This document shows, piece by piece, positions 1 through 9,800 of a stretch of DNA of 34,708 nt. The notes under the pieces were generated by a model. That model searched no databases, was not told the origin of the DNA, and worked only from the letters and a program-made list of their open reading frames with translations. The stretch lies in the NCBI GenBank assembly GCA_018691995.1, contig JABHJM010000046.1:1-34708 (forward strand). Direction: 5' to 3'. This DNA comes from Candidatus Iainarchaeum sp. (lineage in GTDB: Archaea > Iainarchaeota > Iainarchaeia > Iainarchaeales > JAAZKV01). Each line of letters begins with the position of its first letter. The stretch's first letter is position 1. The translations under genes were made by a program, and so were the position numbers.

Positions 1-2399
1 GTGCTAGTAATACAAAATGCTCTCTCTCCACTTTCTTCACAAAGTGTTTCCATTCCAACAGTTGTATAAGCTTCTTTTGTTGATGCATAAAGGGATTGTT
101 TTGTAGAATTACTTGCTGTAGTTCCAAGTACGTCGTCTTGAATGTCTCTCTCATAACTTCCGCCTTCAATTCCCCATGCTCGGTAAGCAATTACTAATTG
201 TTCTTCTACTTGTGCATTATCTCGAATTTTTACTGTGGTGCTTGCCATGATTCTTCCTTGAACAAATCCGCCTTGGCTCCAAATTACTTGTGCCCATTTA
301 CTTTCATCTTGATTCAAATGTTTTTCATCAGTAGAATATCCTTTTGGTGGATTGTAAGTTGATCCTTTTAGAATATCGCTTACTCCAGGAGCTATTATTT
401 CTTCAATATAAATTTTGTCAAGTTCTGTTTTTGTATAATCGTCTCGTCCAACACGAACAAACAATCCTAACTCTTCATAGTCTTTTGGTGCAATTAATTC
501 AAAGAGTGCATCATATTCTTGACCTGCCTCAACTTTAAGTACTTGAGAACCATTTTTGTACAATCCTAAATAGTTTACATATAATTCTTCAATAGGGGGT
601 CTTCTAAGAACAACATCAAATGTAATTGTTCCGTCTCCAATAACATCTTTTGGTAGTGTCATGTGACTTTGGTATCCTGCCTTTTCTACAACTGCATAAA
701 TTCTTCTTCCTGCTTTTGTTATGAAACTAATTGCACCGCTTGGGTCTTCAATAATTTTTTTACCACTAATTGGATTGTTTCCATAATTTTCGTAAAATCG
801 TACGTACACTGGTTCTTGATCAGAGAATGTAATAGGATCTCCGTCTTTATCTTTTACAATAACATTAACTGTTCCTAGTGGAATGTCAAGTTTAACTCTA
901 AAAGGTGTTGTTTGATTTAGTGCACTAAATTCTTGAAGTGGGCTCCATCCAGTATAACTTCCTTTGAATGCAAACACTCTATATTTTTCTCCGCTCTTTG
1001 AATAATTTACTGGTTCCCAGTCTGCTTCTCCATTATAATCAGTTAATTTATCAGTGTGTCCAAGTTTGTAAGAATCAGTTTCATCTTCTCCAAAAATAAT
1101 CGCTCGTGCATATTGTACAGGTTTGTTATCTTGATCAATTACTTTTACAAGTAGCTTTCCTCCACAATTTCCAGTGTCAGTTGATAAGTCAAGAGTAACA
1201 CTATCTCCAACACTAACATCTGCTTTTGTTTCACTACAATATCCTTCTTTTGTTGCAATTACTGTGAAAGGTCCGCTAGTAGCAACTTCAAAATCAACTT
1301 CTCCATCTTCATTAGTATCATTACTATGTATTTCTGTTAATCCATCAAGTAAAGTTACTAATACTTCGTCAAGTTCAATACTTCCTTTTTTGGCGGTTAT
1401 TTTTATTTTTCCAATAACACTTTTTGTTAGTTCAAGTACAACAGGATCCATTCCAGTAGTAATCGCTACGTTTGAAATACTTTCAGATTTATAACCATTT
1501 TCAGTAATAGTTGAGAATTTATAATTTCCTTCGCTAAGAGTAAATGTAGCACTTCCGTTTGATGAAACGGAGGTTTCTGTTGGTAAATATAAATTGTTCA
1601 TTCTAAATGCTTTAACACTAACAGCTTCACTAATTAAGTTTCCATTTGATTTTAATTGTACACTCATTGTTACCATTTTTGCAGGAACTTTTTCGATTAA
1701 ATAAAATGTTTCAGATGATTTTGTAACTGTTTTAGTTGCATCTTCATATTTTTCACTAGTTATAGTTACACTTAATACGCCACATGTGCTTGAAACATTA
1801 ATGTTTGCACTTCCATCATAAATAACATCGTCGCTTGGAGGAGTAATTCCAGAACTACATTGATAGCTTAGAGCTAAACGATCATTTATTCTTTGTCCAG
1901 TTTCTGTTAAGAAAAGGGCAGTCATTGAATCAAAACGAATTTGATCTACTGGTAAAGTAATTTCTGCGATTTTTGGACTTTCATCTAAATATATTTTTTT
2001 GATTTTTGTTTTGTCTCCTTTAGTAGCAGTCACATCAATTGCCCCTCCAGCTACAAGAGTAATATCTTCTACTAATCCAAAATCATTTGAATAATAAGTT
2101 TTGTCGATTCCAGCTAGAACAACTTCTGCTCCGCTGATTCCGTTTCCTTCTGTGTCAACAATTGTTAATTGTAATACTGCTTCGCCACCCATTCCAGTTG
2201 CGATTCCAAATATTCCTATTCCAATTAAAAGCAGTAAAATAATTATTATAATTATAAAAAGAGCAAAGCTTGGTACGACTTGATCAATCTTATCAACAAC
2301 TTTGTAAACAGGAACGTGAGCATCTATTTTATCAAGTGCTTCGTACCATTTTTCTTCTGCAGAAAAATAGATATCCTTTACCTTGTCACCAAAACCCAT
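1..2399 (-). CDS. Giant N-anchored surface protein, 5' part only (paralogue 3)
   Basis: An open frame of 799 codons runs from the ATG at 2399 off the window edge, so the C-terminus is missing. Residues 1-45 are polar and include E-E-K-W, V-P-V-Y and V-P-S-F, the same cytoplasmic N-terminal pattern as in the 2398- and 2800-residue proteins. A strong isoleucine/leucine membrane helix follows at about 46-68. After it come several beta modules of the carboxypeptidase-regulatory/PEGA type, with G-x-x-[IV]-x-G-A-x-V cores, then a module with FVRVGRD, SKW, YRAW (near residue 739) and LYAST that both other giants share. It probably stays anchored by the N-terminal helix with the rest outside the cell. 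The start is fixed by GTGAT 3 bases upstream and a good TATA box. Function is unknown; adhesion or envelope structure is inferred. Confidence 0.85.
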   Translation of the reverse strand, partial: MGFGDKVKDIYFSAEEKWYEALDKIDAHVPVYKVVDKIDQVVPSFALFIIIIIILLLLIGIGIFGIATGMGGEAVLQLTIVDTEGNGISGAEVVLAGIDKTYYSNDFGLVEDITLVAGGAIDVTATKGDKTKIKKIYLDESPKIAEITLPVDQIRFDSMTALFLTETGQRINDRLALSYQCSSGITPPSDDVIYDGSANINVSSTCGVLSVTITSEKYEDATKTVTKSSETFYLIEKVPAKMVTMSVQLKSNGNLISEAVSVKAFRMNNLYLPTETSVSSNGSATFTLSEGNYKFSTITENGYKSESISNVAITTGMDPVVLELTKSVIGKIKITAKKGSIELDEVLVTLLDGLTEIHSNDTNEDGEVDFEVATSGPFTVIATKEGYCSETKADVSVGDSVTLDLSTDTGNCGGKLLVKVIDQDNKPVQYARAIIFGEDETDSYKLGHTDKLTDYNGEADWEPVNYSKSGEKYRVFAFKGSYTGWSPLQEFSALNQTTPFRVKLDIPLGTVNVIVKDKDGDPITFSDQEPVYVRFYENYGNNPISGKKIIEDPSGAISFITKAGRRIYAVVEKAGYQSHMTLPKDVIGDGTITFDVVLRRPPIEELYVNYLGLYKNGSQVLKVEAGQEYDALFELIAPKDYEELGLFVRVGRDDYTKTELDKIYIEEIIAPGVSDILKGSTYNPPKGYSTDEKHLNQDESKWAQVIWSQGGFVQGRIMASTTVKIRDNAQVEEQLVIAYRAWGIEGGSYERDIQDDVLGTTASNSTKQSLYASTKEAYTTVGMETLCEESGERAFCITS

Positions 2400-2453
2400 T
2401 TTATCACTAGCTATAGTTAAACTTAACTTCTCTAGTAAGATTTAATGTTTCCG

Positions 2454-2470
2454 TTATATATATACTTTAC
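2454..2470 (-). promoter_or_regulatory. BRE/TATA promoter of the partial giant surface gene
   Basis: On the minus strand a purine-rich GTAAAG element is followed directly by TATATATA, the archaeal BRE-TATA layout. With initiation about 25 bases downstream, the leader would be roughly 30 bases and would contain the GTGAT ribosome site at 2407-2403. Confidence 0.5.
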
Positions 2471-2513
2471 TAATGTGTCCTATTTGGTTGGATAATTATT
2501 CACATAGTAAGGG

Positions 2514-2520
2514 TTATAAA
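2514..2520 (+). promoter_or_regulatory. TATA-like box of the winged-helix/RelE pair
   Basis: TTATAAA lies 24-33 bases before the two candidate starts (TTG 2541, ATG 2550), so the transcript would be leaderless or nearly so. An AGGGG run at 2527-2531 would then fall outside the message. The region 2400-2549 is the shared divergent promoter region with the giant gene on the other strand. Confidence 0.35.
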
Positions 2521-2549
2521 CATATTAGGGGATAAATATATTGGTTGTT

Positions 2550-2837
2550 ATGGGGACTACATTATTAATGCAAAAAAAAATTATTCATTATCCAACTTTG
2601 AAAACAATGTTGGCAATTGAGGGGGTAATAAGAAATTCTGAGTTGGCATTGAGTAGAAATAAAATACTTGATTTGCTTGAAAAAAAGGTTATGCGTTCAA
2701 CATTGAATGTTTCTTTAGAGTATATGCAAAATCGAGGGCTTATTCTTGAAACTAAAAAAGGATTTATTTGGACATTCAACGAAAAAATGGAAAAACTTAT
2801 AAGTTCAAAAAAAGCCAATTTTATTGAGATGAAATGA
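2550..2837 (+). CDS. Winged-helix protein, likely antitoxin/transcription regulator
   Basis: This encodes about 95 residues from ATG 2550 (98 if the in-frame TTG at 2541 is used). A conserved-looking start (MGTTLL, then a Y-P-T-L-K-T-M segment) leads into a predicted helix-turn-helix around residues 25-60, a recognition-like helix, and a short beta wing ending in I-W-T-F-N. Its stop overlaps the start of the next gene (ATGA at 2834-2837), so the two are translated together. The partner is a RelE/ParE-like protein, so the pair reads as a toxin-antitoxin module in which this is the DNA-binding antitoxin and autorepressor. The overlap and fold pattern are visible; the antitoxin role is inferred from context. 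It could instead be a plain wHTH regulator. Confidence 0.7.
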   Translation: MGTTLLMQKKIIHYPTLKTMLAIEGVIRNSELALSRNKILDLLEKKVMRSTLNVSLEYMQNRGLILETKKGFIWTFNEKMEKLISSKKANFIEMK

Positions 2838-3202
2838 AATCAAAAGTAAATGTACTTTTTTTTGATGATGCAAAAGAGGATTATCAAAAATTAAAACAAA
2901 ATTTAAACAACAATTTTCATTTAACTTTGTTTAATTCGATAAATTCAAAAGTTGACCTTTTGAAGGATAATTATGTTGTTGGAAAACAAATTCCAAAGAA
3001 AAGAATTCCTAAAAAATATGTGCAAAAGTATGGTGTGACTAATTTGTGGAAAATCAATCTTTCAGATTATTGGAGAATAATTTATACACTTAGGCAAAAA
3101 CAGAGAAGTAGTGAGGTTGAGATTCTTGAAATATTTTTGGATGTTTTAGATATAATTGATCATAAAAGGTACAATAAAATATTTGGGTATAAAAAGAACT
3201 AA
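2834..3202 (+). CDS. RelE/ParE-family toxin-like protein
   Basis: A 122-residue protein. The N-terminal half has charged helices (F-F-D-D-A near residue 10, then Y-Q-K-L-K). The second half carries the RelE-type beta sheet: a K-K-[RY] basic patch (I-P-K-K-R-I-P-K-K-Y), then N-L-W-K-I-N-L-S-D-Y-W-R-I-I-Y-T-L, and a C-terminal D-I-I-D-H-K-x-Y-N-K-I-F-G-Y tail. That arrangement matches archaeal RelE/ParE toxins of about this length, which act as ribosome-dependent mRNA endonucleases or gyrase poisons; which of the two cannot be told here. It overlaps the winged-helix gene by 4 bases and so is its likely toxin partner. It ends 5 bases from the convergent 165-residue membrane-protein gene, followed by a T-rich stretch that could end transcription. 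Confidence 0.75.
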   Translation: MKSKVNVLFFDDAKEDYQKLKQNLNNNFHLTLFNSINSKVDLLKDNYVVGKQIPKKRIPKKYVQKYGVTNLWKINLSDYWRIIYTLRQKQRSSEVEILEIFLDVLDIIDHKRYNKIFGYKKN

Positions 3203-3207
3203 TTTTT

Positions 3208-3705
3208 TTATATTAATGAGGTAAGTTCTCCAATGAAATCTCCAACAGTTCCATTGTCTTTCATTTGCATTCCCCAGTAGTCGTCCATCCATATTATGTC
3301 TATAATAGTTGGCATAAATAGTTCAATTGCAATTCCAAGAACTAATGCAATTATTAGTAATATTAGAATATTTTTTCCTTCTTTTAAAAAATATTTTTTG
3401 TTTAATAAATCGTCCATTAATGCATTTCCAAATTTTACTCCTGCATATGTTGCAATTGCAATTGGTGCGAGAAAAACAAATATTGCGGCGTTACGTTCAC
3501 TTCCAAGTGCCAAACCAAAGAATACGTGTGGGATGAATGCGAAATATCCATACATTGCTGCTCCAAATAAAAAAAATCCTATAATAGCGAGTGAAATTGG
3601 AACGAATGAGAAAAAATTGTTTAATGGGAAAAAGAATCCCACTCCAAAAGCAATGAAGAGTGCAATTAAGCTTACTAAAAATAATGCGATTGTTTTTACT
3701 TCCAT
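3208..3705 (-). CDS. Small polytopic membrane protein, unknown function
   Basis: A 165-residue protein with about four hydrophobic segments (roughly residues 6-30, 34-58, 70-95 and 112-132). It has a polar loop with N-A-L-M-D-D-L-L-N-K-K-Y before the last helix and an acidic tail. The last helix, ending I-E-L-F-M-P, and the overall layout loosely recall SpoIIM (DUF95) proteins common near archaeal secretion genes, but the resemblance is weak and I do not assign it. The start is ATG 3705, preceded by GTGAT at 3713-3709 with a 3-base spacer, the same leader (AGTGATAAA) used by the partial giant gene. It lies downstream of the 2398-residue giant in the same direction, separated by a structured GC-rich element. 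Confidence 0.7.
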   Translation of the reverse strand: MEVKTIALFLVSLIALFIAFGVGFFFPLNNFFSFVPISLAIIGFFLFGAAMYGYFAFIPHVFFGLALGSERNAAIFVFLAPIAIATYAGVKFGNALMDDLLNKKYFLKEGKNILILLIIALVLGIAIELFMPTIIDIIWMDDYWGMQMKDNGTVGDFIGELTSLI

Positions 3706-3741
3706 TTTATCACTATTTATATCAAAGAACTCTTTTAGTTA

Positions 3742-3804
3742 AAAGCCTTTTCTTTCGCCCGCAAAATCGGGCGGCGCTTTGGGCACTTTCAGTAGCCCAG
3801 CTTT
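3742..3804. ncRNA. GC-rich structured element (possible small RNA or intergenic hairpin element)
   Basis: This lies between the stop of the 2398-residue giant (3832) and the start of the membrane-protein gene (3705). It contains a perfect 6-bp stem CGCCCG/CGGGCG (3756-3761 with 3768-3773, 6-base loop). A second stem, TGGGCACT/AGT-A-GCCCA (3780-3787 with 3791-3799), has one bulged A and a TTC loop. An outer AAAGC/GCTTT pairing (3742-3746 with 3800-3804) closes both. The surrounding sequence is very AT-rich, so the G+C content stands out. It could be a processed RNA, a transcription or mRNA-stability barrier between two genes, or a dispersed REP-like hairpin. The strand cannot be decided. Confidence 0.4.
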
Positions 3805-3831
3805 AATATTTTTTTAAGAATTTAATTAGTT

Positions 3832-6800
3832 TTATTTAACAAGTTCTGCTTCGTTCCAGTTAATTGTTTGTCCGTCTGCACTAATACAAGCAACTTTTTG
3901 TTCTTTTGTCCATTCAATTACATTTTTTAGAGTTGGTCCGGTAAGTGTTCCAATGCTTACTTTTGCATGTTTTCCATTATCCATACTTTCTAGTGCACTT
4001 GTTTTATTTGAAAGTATTAATGCTTTTGCACTTACGCTTCCATTTCCTTGATTAAGCATTATTGATAGTGATCCAGCATTTGGATAATAATAAATTCCAT
4101 TGAATGTTTGTTCTTGTAGTGAAACTGGAATAGTTTGTGAGAATGTATTTCCACTTAATTTAGTGTCAGTCATGCTACCATTCCATGTGATTAAATGGTC
4201 TGAAGTTGTAAGTGGTTCTGTTGGATTGTAAACAATTGCTTTTGCTCCGCCACTAGTTGTAACAGTTACTTGCACGGGTGTTCTTTTGTAGAATATTGCT
4301 CCTCCACCAATATCTGCTTCAACTATTACTGCATTAGTTGAGTATTGTAAACTTGTGTCTTCTCCAACTTTAAATCCTTCTTGTAATAGTACATTGTCGC
4401 TTGCTTTGTTTTCTTTTTCATCCATTTCAAGTCTAACAAGTGTTACTTCCATTGTTCTATCTTCTTTACAGTAAGTTGTGTCTAAATTATAATCATATTT
4501 TCCTGGTTCAAGAGTTGTAGTTGCATCGTTTCCTGTAAAGAACTCTGAAGTATGTGTTGCTTTGAATGTTTTGTGGAATTCCTCTGCTGGTTTATCAAAT
4601 GCTTTAATCCCAGTTATGTATACATCTTTGTTTTCTTTTGCAATTTCAAAAATCTTTTCAAGTTTAGGATTTGCATTATAAATTGCTCGAATATCTTTCT
4701 CGTCTGCTTTGTCTTCAATTACTCCACGAACAAGAGCTCCTTTTTCACTTATTGCTTTCATTGTATCCGGAGTAATTGTTTTCTCACTTCCACAAAAAGT
4801 TACAACACAATTTCCGCCAGTATCACATGCATCAGTATCTCCAAGTGCATATATTTCTTTATTCATTTCTTTGTAAGTGCTTAGTGGTAAATAGTAATTA
4901 TCTTCTACTTTACTCATTCCAAGTGCTTTTGCATCATCTTCTTTGAAAGTACTTGTTTCAAGGTTTACTTTATTCACCATGATCATTAATTCATCAGCAC
5001 TTGTTTCTTCTTCTGTCTCAATATCACTTAGTACATCAACCATCCAATTTAATGCAATAATATCGCTAGTTGATGGATCTTCTTTAATTACTTTTACTTC
5101 TCCTTCATTATCGCTTAGTACTTCTTCACTAATTGCATAAGGTAATACAACTAATTCATTATCTGTTCCAGTATAGAATTCAAGTCCTGTATTAGTGCAT
5201 GATTTAATTATGTCAGTATTAGCTTCTTTGTAAAGCTCGCTAATTTTTCTGCTGTTTACTTCTTTCTTTGTATTTCCAGTACAAAATCCAGTCACAGCGC
5301 CACTCTTTGCAACATCAATTGCACTATCAAGTTCAAGGTATTGTCTTTCAAGGTAGTAGTGTAACATATCATTGTTACAGAATTTATCCTCACAATAATC
5401 GCCATACTCTTCTTTGGTAATTTCCTTTGCATTAATCTCATCAATTCTATTAAATCCAAATGTTTCTGCACTTACTTCACATTTTCCAGTGTCAGTTTTA
5501 GCATTATCGATTGCTTTTTGGATTGCTGTTGAACTAAAATCATTACATCCTGCAGCTTTAAGTTCTTTAGTTATGTCATTAACTGCATGCTTATTATCTT
5601 TATACTTTTTAGCTAAATCATCTAATTTTTTCTGACAATCAATTAAAGTTGTATCTCCGACTTTCTTACAATCCTTATCAATATCTTTAATCATATCAGG
5701 AGTAATTTTATCTCTTAGTACAAGTGCAGTTAACATCCAAGTAATTTCTTCATTTTCAAATGTAGCAGCTCTGCTTAATTTTGCTTTAATTGGAATACTA
5801 ATTAATACACATGCATCAGTCATTCCACTACGGTTCAAAGTAACAGCTAAATTAGCTCCTTTTGTTTCTCTTTGATGACTTCCAACTCCAACTGTGCCAA
5901 CTTTAATTCCAACTCCGCCTACACTTGCTGCGTGTGAAATATCGCTTAATTTATCTAAGTATCCACAATTCTTCGATTTAGAACTTGCTCTTTTTGGATC
6001 ATTTTTGTTAAGCATTTGATAATATGAACTTTGTGGATAGAACGAAGTGTTACTTGCTGGACCATATGTTACTGCAGGAGGAGAAGCAATGTAAGTATAA
6101 TTGTCTTCATTATATTCTGTTCCAGGAATAGCTCCGTGTGGATTACTTCCACCTTTACCTTTCCAGTATTCTTTTACATTTAGTGAGTTAGTTCTTTGGT
6201 TTTGACTTACACATTCTCCAGGTGAAGCACTAGTATCTCCCCAGTTTACAAGTGAATCAATACTTTCTCCAATTCTCCACATGTCTTCAATTTCAACAGG
6301 GAATTGTTTACACTGTGTACTTCCATATTGATTTGAGTACTCAACATTTATTCTTCCATAAACTCGTGTTCGTGCATCAGTTTGGGTAGCCCAATCACGG
6401 ATATTTGCAATTGAATTAAACAACCCATATGATTGTGTTCTTGCATCAAATAATTTTCTTTGTGGGATATATTGTGCATTTGGCATTACTTCAAAGATAA
6501 GTGTTTCAGTTGAAGAATCATCACTAACAGTTCTTGAATAAACCCGTGTTCCAGAAACCATTGAACAAGAATTTCCACTACAACTTTGTCCGCCTAAATA
6601 ACTTTGATAATTATTACCAAATCCTCCAGTAGTAGGATATCCTGTTTGGTATAATCCTTGGTATTGTTGTCCTGTTTGGAAATATGGTGCGCTTTGTGTT
6701 GGATTTACTCTACTTGTTTGTGCGTCACATTGTACTGTAACAGCATTAGCTCCTCTTGTTAATTGTAATCCAGAAGAATAACAATAGTTGTATACTTTGT

Positions 6801-9800
6801 ATTTCTTTGATTCATAGATTAATGAATTAAATTCAAGTGTTGAAGTGCTAATTTTGATACAATCATCATCAACATCTCCAAGTCTTCTAACTTGTACACT
6901 TACAGTATCAATTCTTTCTTCGGCCTCTTCACTATCTGCTACTTTTGCATTTATTTTAATATTGTAAGATCCAAGTGTGTATCCAGGTGTTACAGTAATT
7001 GTTTCATCGTCTCCTGCACTTATTTCAAATTCTTCTTCGCTAACATTTAATTTTGAATCAGGGTCAAGATCAATTTCCACATCAAGTGCACAATTGTTTT
7101 TAATTGTAAATGAATTTTCTTCATAAGCAGTACTTCCAGAACCTTGATTCATGAATGGAATAGATGATTGCATTCCATAAGGCATTCTTCCACGATTAAA
7201 TCCTTGATAACCTTGAGCGTAAGAACTCATATTACTATTAACGATTCGATTATATCCAAGGTTCCATCCTGCAATATCAAGTGTCATTCCCCCACTTGGT
7301 TCTTCAATTTCAATACATTCGCTTAAGTCACTCATAGTTAGATCAACATTAACTTTTGCACGAACTTTTTCTTCTTCTCCTTCTTCAGGAACATTTTTTC
7401 CTTCAACGCTAAGTGTTAATTTTTGTGTTCCAGAACTTGCACTAGATGTTGGAACAAAACGAAGAGTTAATTCTTCTTCTTCGTTACTTGCAAGGTATTC
7501 TGCTAGTTCAACAAATCCATCACTTAGTGAAATACTATTGAATCCACTTCCTGAAAGGAAAATGGTTCCAAATTTGCTTGATTCATTTATTTTAGCTTCA
7601 ACATTGTGTAGTGCAACGTCAATTCCTTCTGCTGCACAATTATTCTTAAGTGTAAGTGTTTCGCTCACTTCAGTTGTTGAAGTTGTAAATGTAACTTCGC
7701 CAGGAGTAATGCTCAAACAATTGTCGCTATCAAGGTATCCAGGCATTGATAGTCTGATTTTAATTGGAAGTTCTTGTTCAAACTCTTGTCCTGCACTAAC
7801 AACTTCTACATCAATTTCAACTTCTCCTTCAACTGTTTTTGGAGCAGCTAATTTTTTAGCAGTTTGATTTGGTTTTAATTTAATATTAAAATTAAGATCC
7901 GAATCAGCTGAAATAATTTCTCCAACAATATCATCAATTGTAATTTCTAAATAATCTGCAACTTCTCCTTCAACACTAATATCAGTTATTTTTAGTGATT
8001 CAACAGTTGCGTTTTCAATTAAAATCTTTTGAGTAATGCTTGCAACTTCTCCAATTTTAATTGTTTCATCAATTTCAGTTGGAACAAGTAATATAATTTT
8101 TTCATCTACATCTTTTTCAAATACAACTTCATCATATCCTTCTTTTTGTGCAGTGAATGTAATTACGTCTCCAGCACTTGGTGGTGAAAGATCATAAGTA
8201 GCCATTCCTTGACTGTTTGTTCTAAGTGTTTCTAAAATATCATTATCAGATTTAATTTCAATACTTACGTTGCTAAGTGGAGTGTTTCCATCATTTGCTT
8301 CAAAGAAAAGTGAATTTGTTACATATGGAATAATTTCTTTTGGAATAATGTCAAGTTTGAATGTTTTGTTTGCTTTTACATTAATTGCTATTGTCTCTTC
8401 AAGTTCAGTCTTAGTAGCAGAATTTACTAATAAGTTAATACTTCCGCTTCCACTCTGTGTAGTTGAAAAAGCAATGCTAACTTGGGTAAATGAATCTACG
8501 CTAAGTGTTCCAAGAATAATTTCGTCATCTTCATCATATTCTACTCCATTAACAGTAATTCCGTCAATTGTAATTCCACTTCCATCAATATCAAGTACGC
8601 TTGAGTTTAGTGCTTTTCCACTATAGTTAATTAAGTTAGCCATTAGTACATATGAAGTGTCTTGTTTTGCACTCATTTGATTAGTAATGTATTGTATTTT
8701 TCCAGTGTTGTTTCCTGAAATAGTTTGAACACTATAACTTTTACAAAATGTATCTCCGCAAAGATTAGCTGCTCCGCTTGAGAGTAAATAATTTTTTGCA
8801 CCAAGGTAAAGTTCATGTCCACCAATATTACTTTGTGGATCTTTTAGTAATGAGCTTCCTTTTGCCCAAGCTCTATACCATAAATCAATTCCAACATTTG
8901 GATTAATTTCAGTTACAGTAACATCAACTTCTACTTCATAAACTCCTTCTTTTGGATTTTTAAATATGCTTTCAATCCATTTAGCATTCCCATTTGTATA
9001 ATTTTGTGAATCAACATTATATCCGTCTGGAGGAGTATAAGTTGTCCCTTTTATAATTTTTTTAGCAGAAGTGTATACTTCTCCAATATATGCTGGGTCT
9101 TCTTCCATTAAATTAGTTGTATTATTGCTTGCATTTCCTGTTCGAACATGCACTCCAGCTTCTGAAAAACTTCCTTTTGGAACTTCAAGTAAAAGTTTAG
9201 CAGTGTATGTTCCTTGTGAAACTTCACGATCACTATTACTAACAACTGTGTCTCCAGAGTAAAGTCCAATCATTGTCAAACTCATTTTTCCAGAACTTGC
9301 AACTAAAACAATTTCTTTGTCAATTGTAGAACCTTCATCAGGATAAATAGAAGTTGTAAAATAATCCATGTGTCCACTTAGCTCTATTTCAAAGTAAACT
9401 TTTTTATCAGCTCGAATATCAAAAGTAGCAATTCCTTCTTCATTAGTTGAACTAACTCCTTCATCTGTTCCATCAAAATAATTTATTGCAGTAATGTTAA
9501 CTCCGCGTAAAGCTTCTCTTTGATTATTAATTACATTAAGTTTAATTGTTCCTTTTCCAATATCCATTGTGATTGGTAATTCATTTGCTTCTCTTGGAAG
9601 TAAAGTAATTCTAGTACTTGTTACTCCGTCAAATCCATCTTTGATTGCATAAGCATAGTAGCTTCCTATTTCAAGATTGTAAAAGAATGCTTTTCCATCC
9701 GCTCCAGTATTTTTTTCTCCAACAATAGTTCCGTCCATTGTTTTAAGAGTAATTCGCACATTATTTACTGGATCATTAGTTGGATCTTTTGTAATAACAG

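Noticed and set aside
3296..3742. A 148-codon plus-strand frame over the small membrane-protein gene
   Set aside because: It is antisense to a frame with a GTGAT site and membrane helices; the reverse product is Lys/Asn/Ile-rich without a recognisable pattern.
3832..4000. C-terminal archaeosortase sorting signal on the 2398-residue protein
   Set aside because: The last 50 residues are polar with no hydrophobic helix or basic tail.
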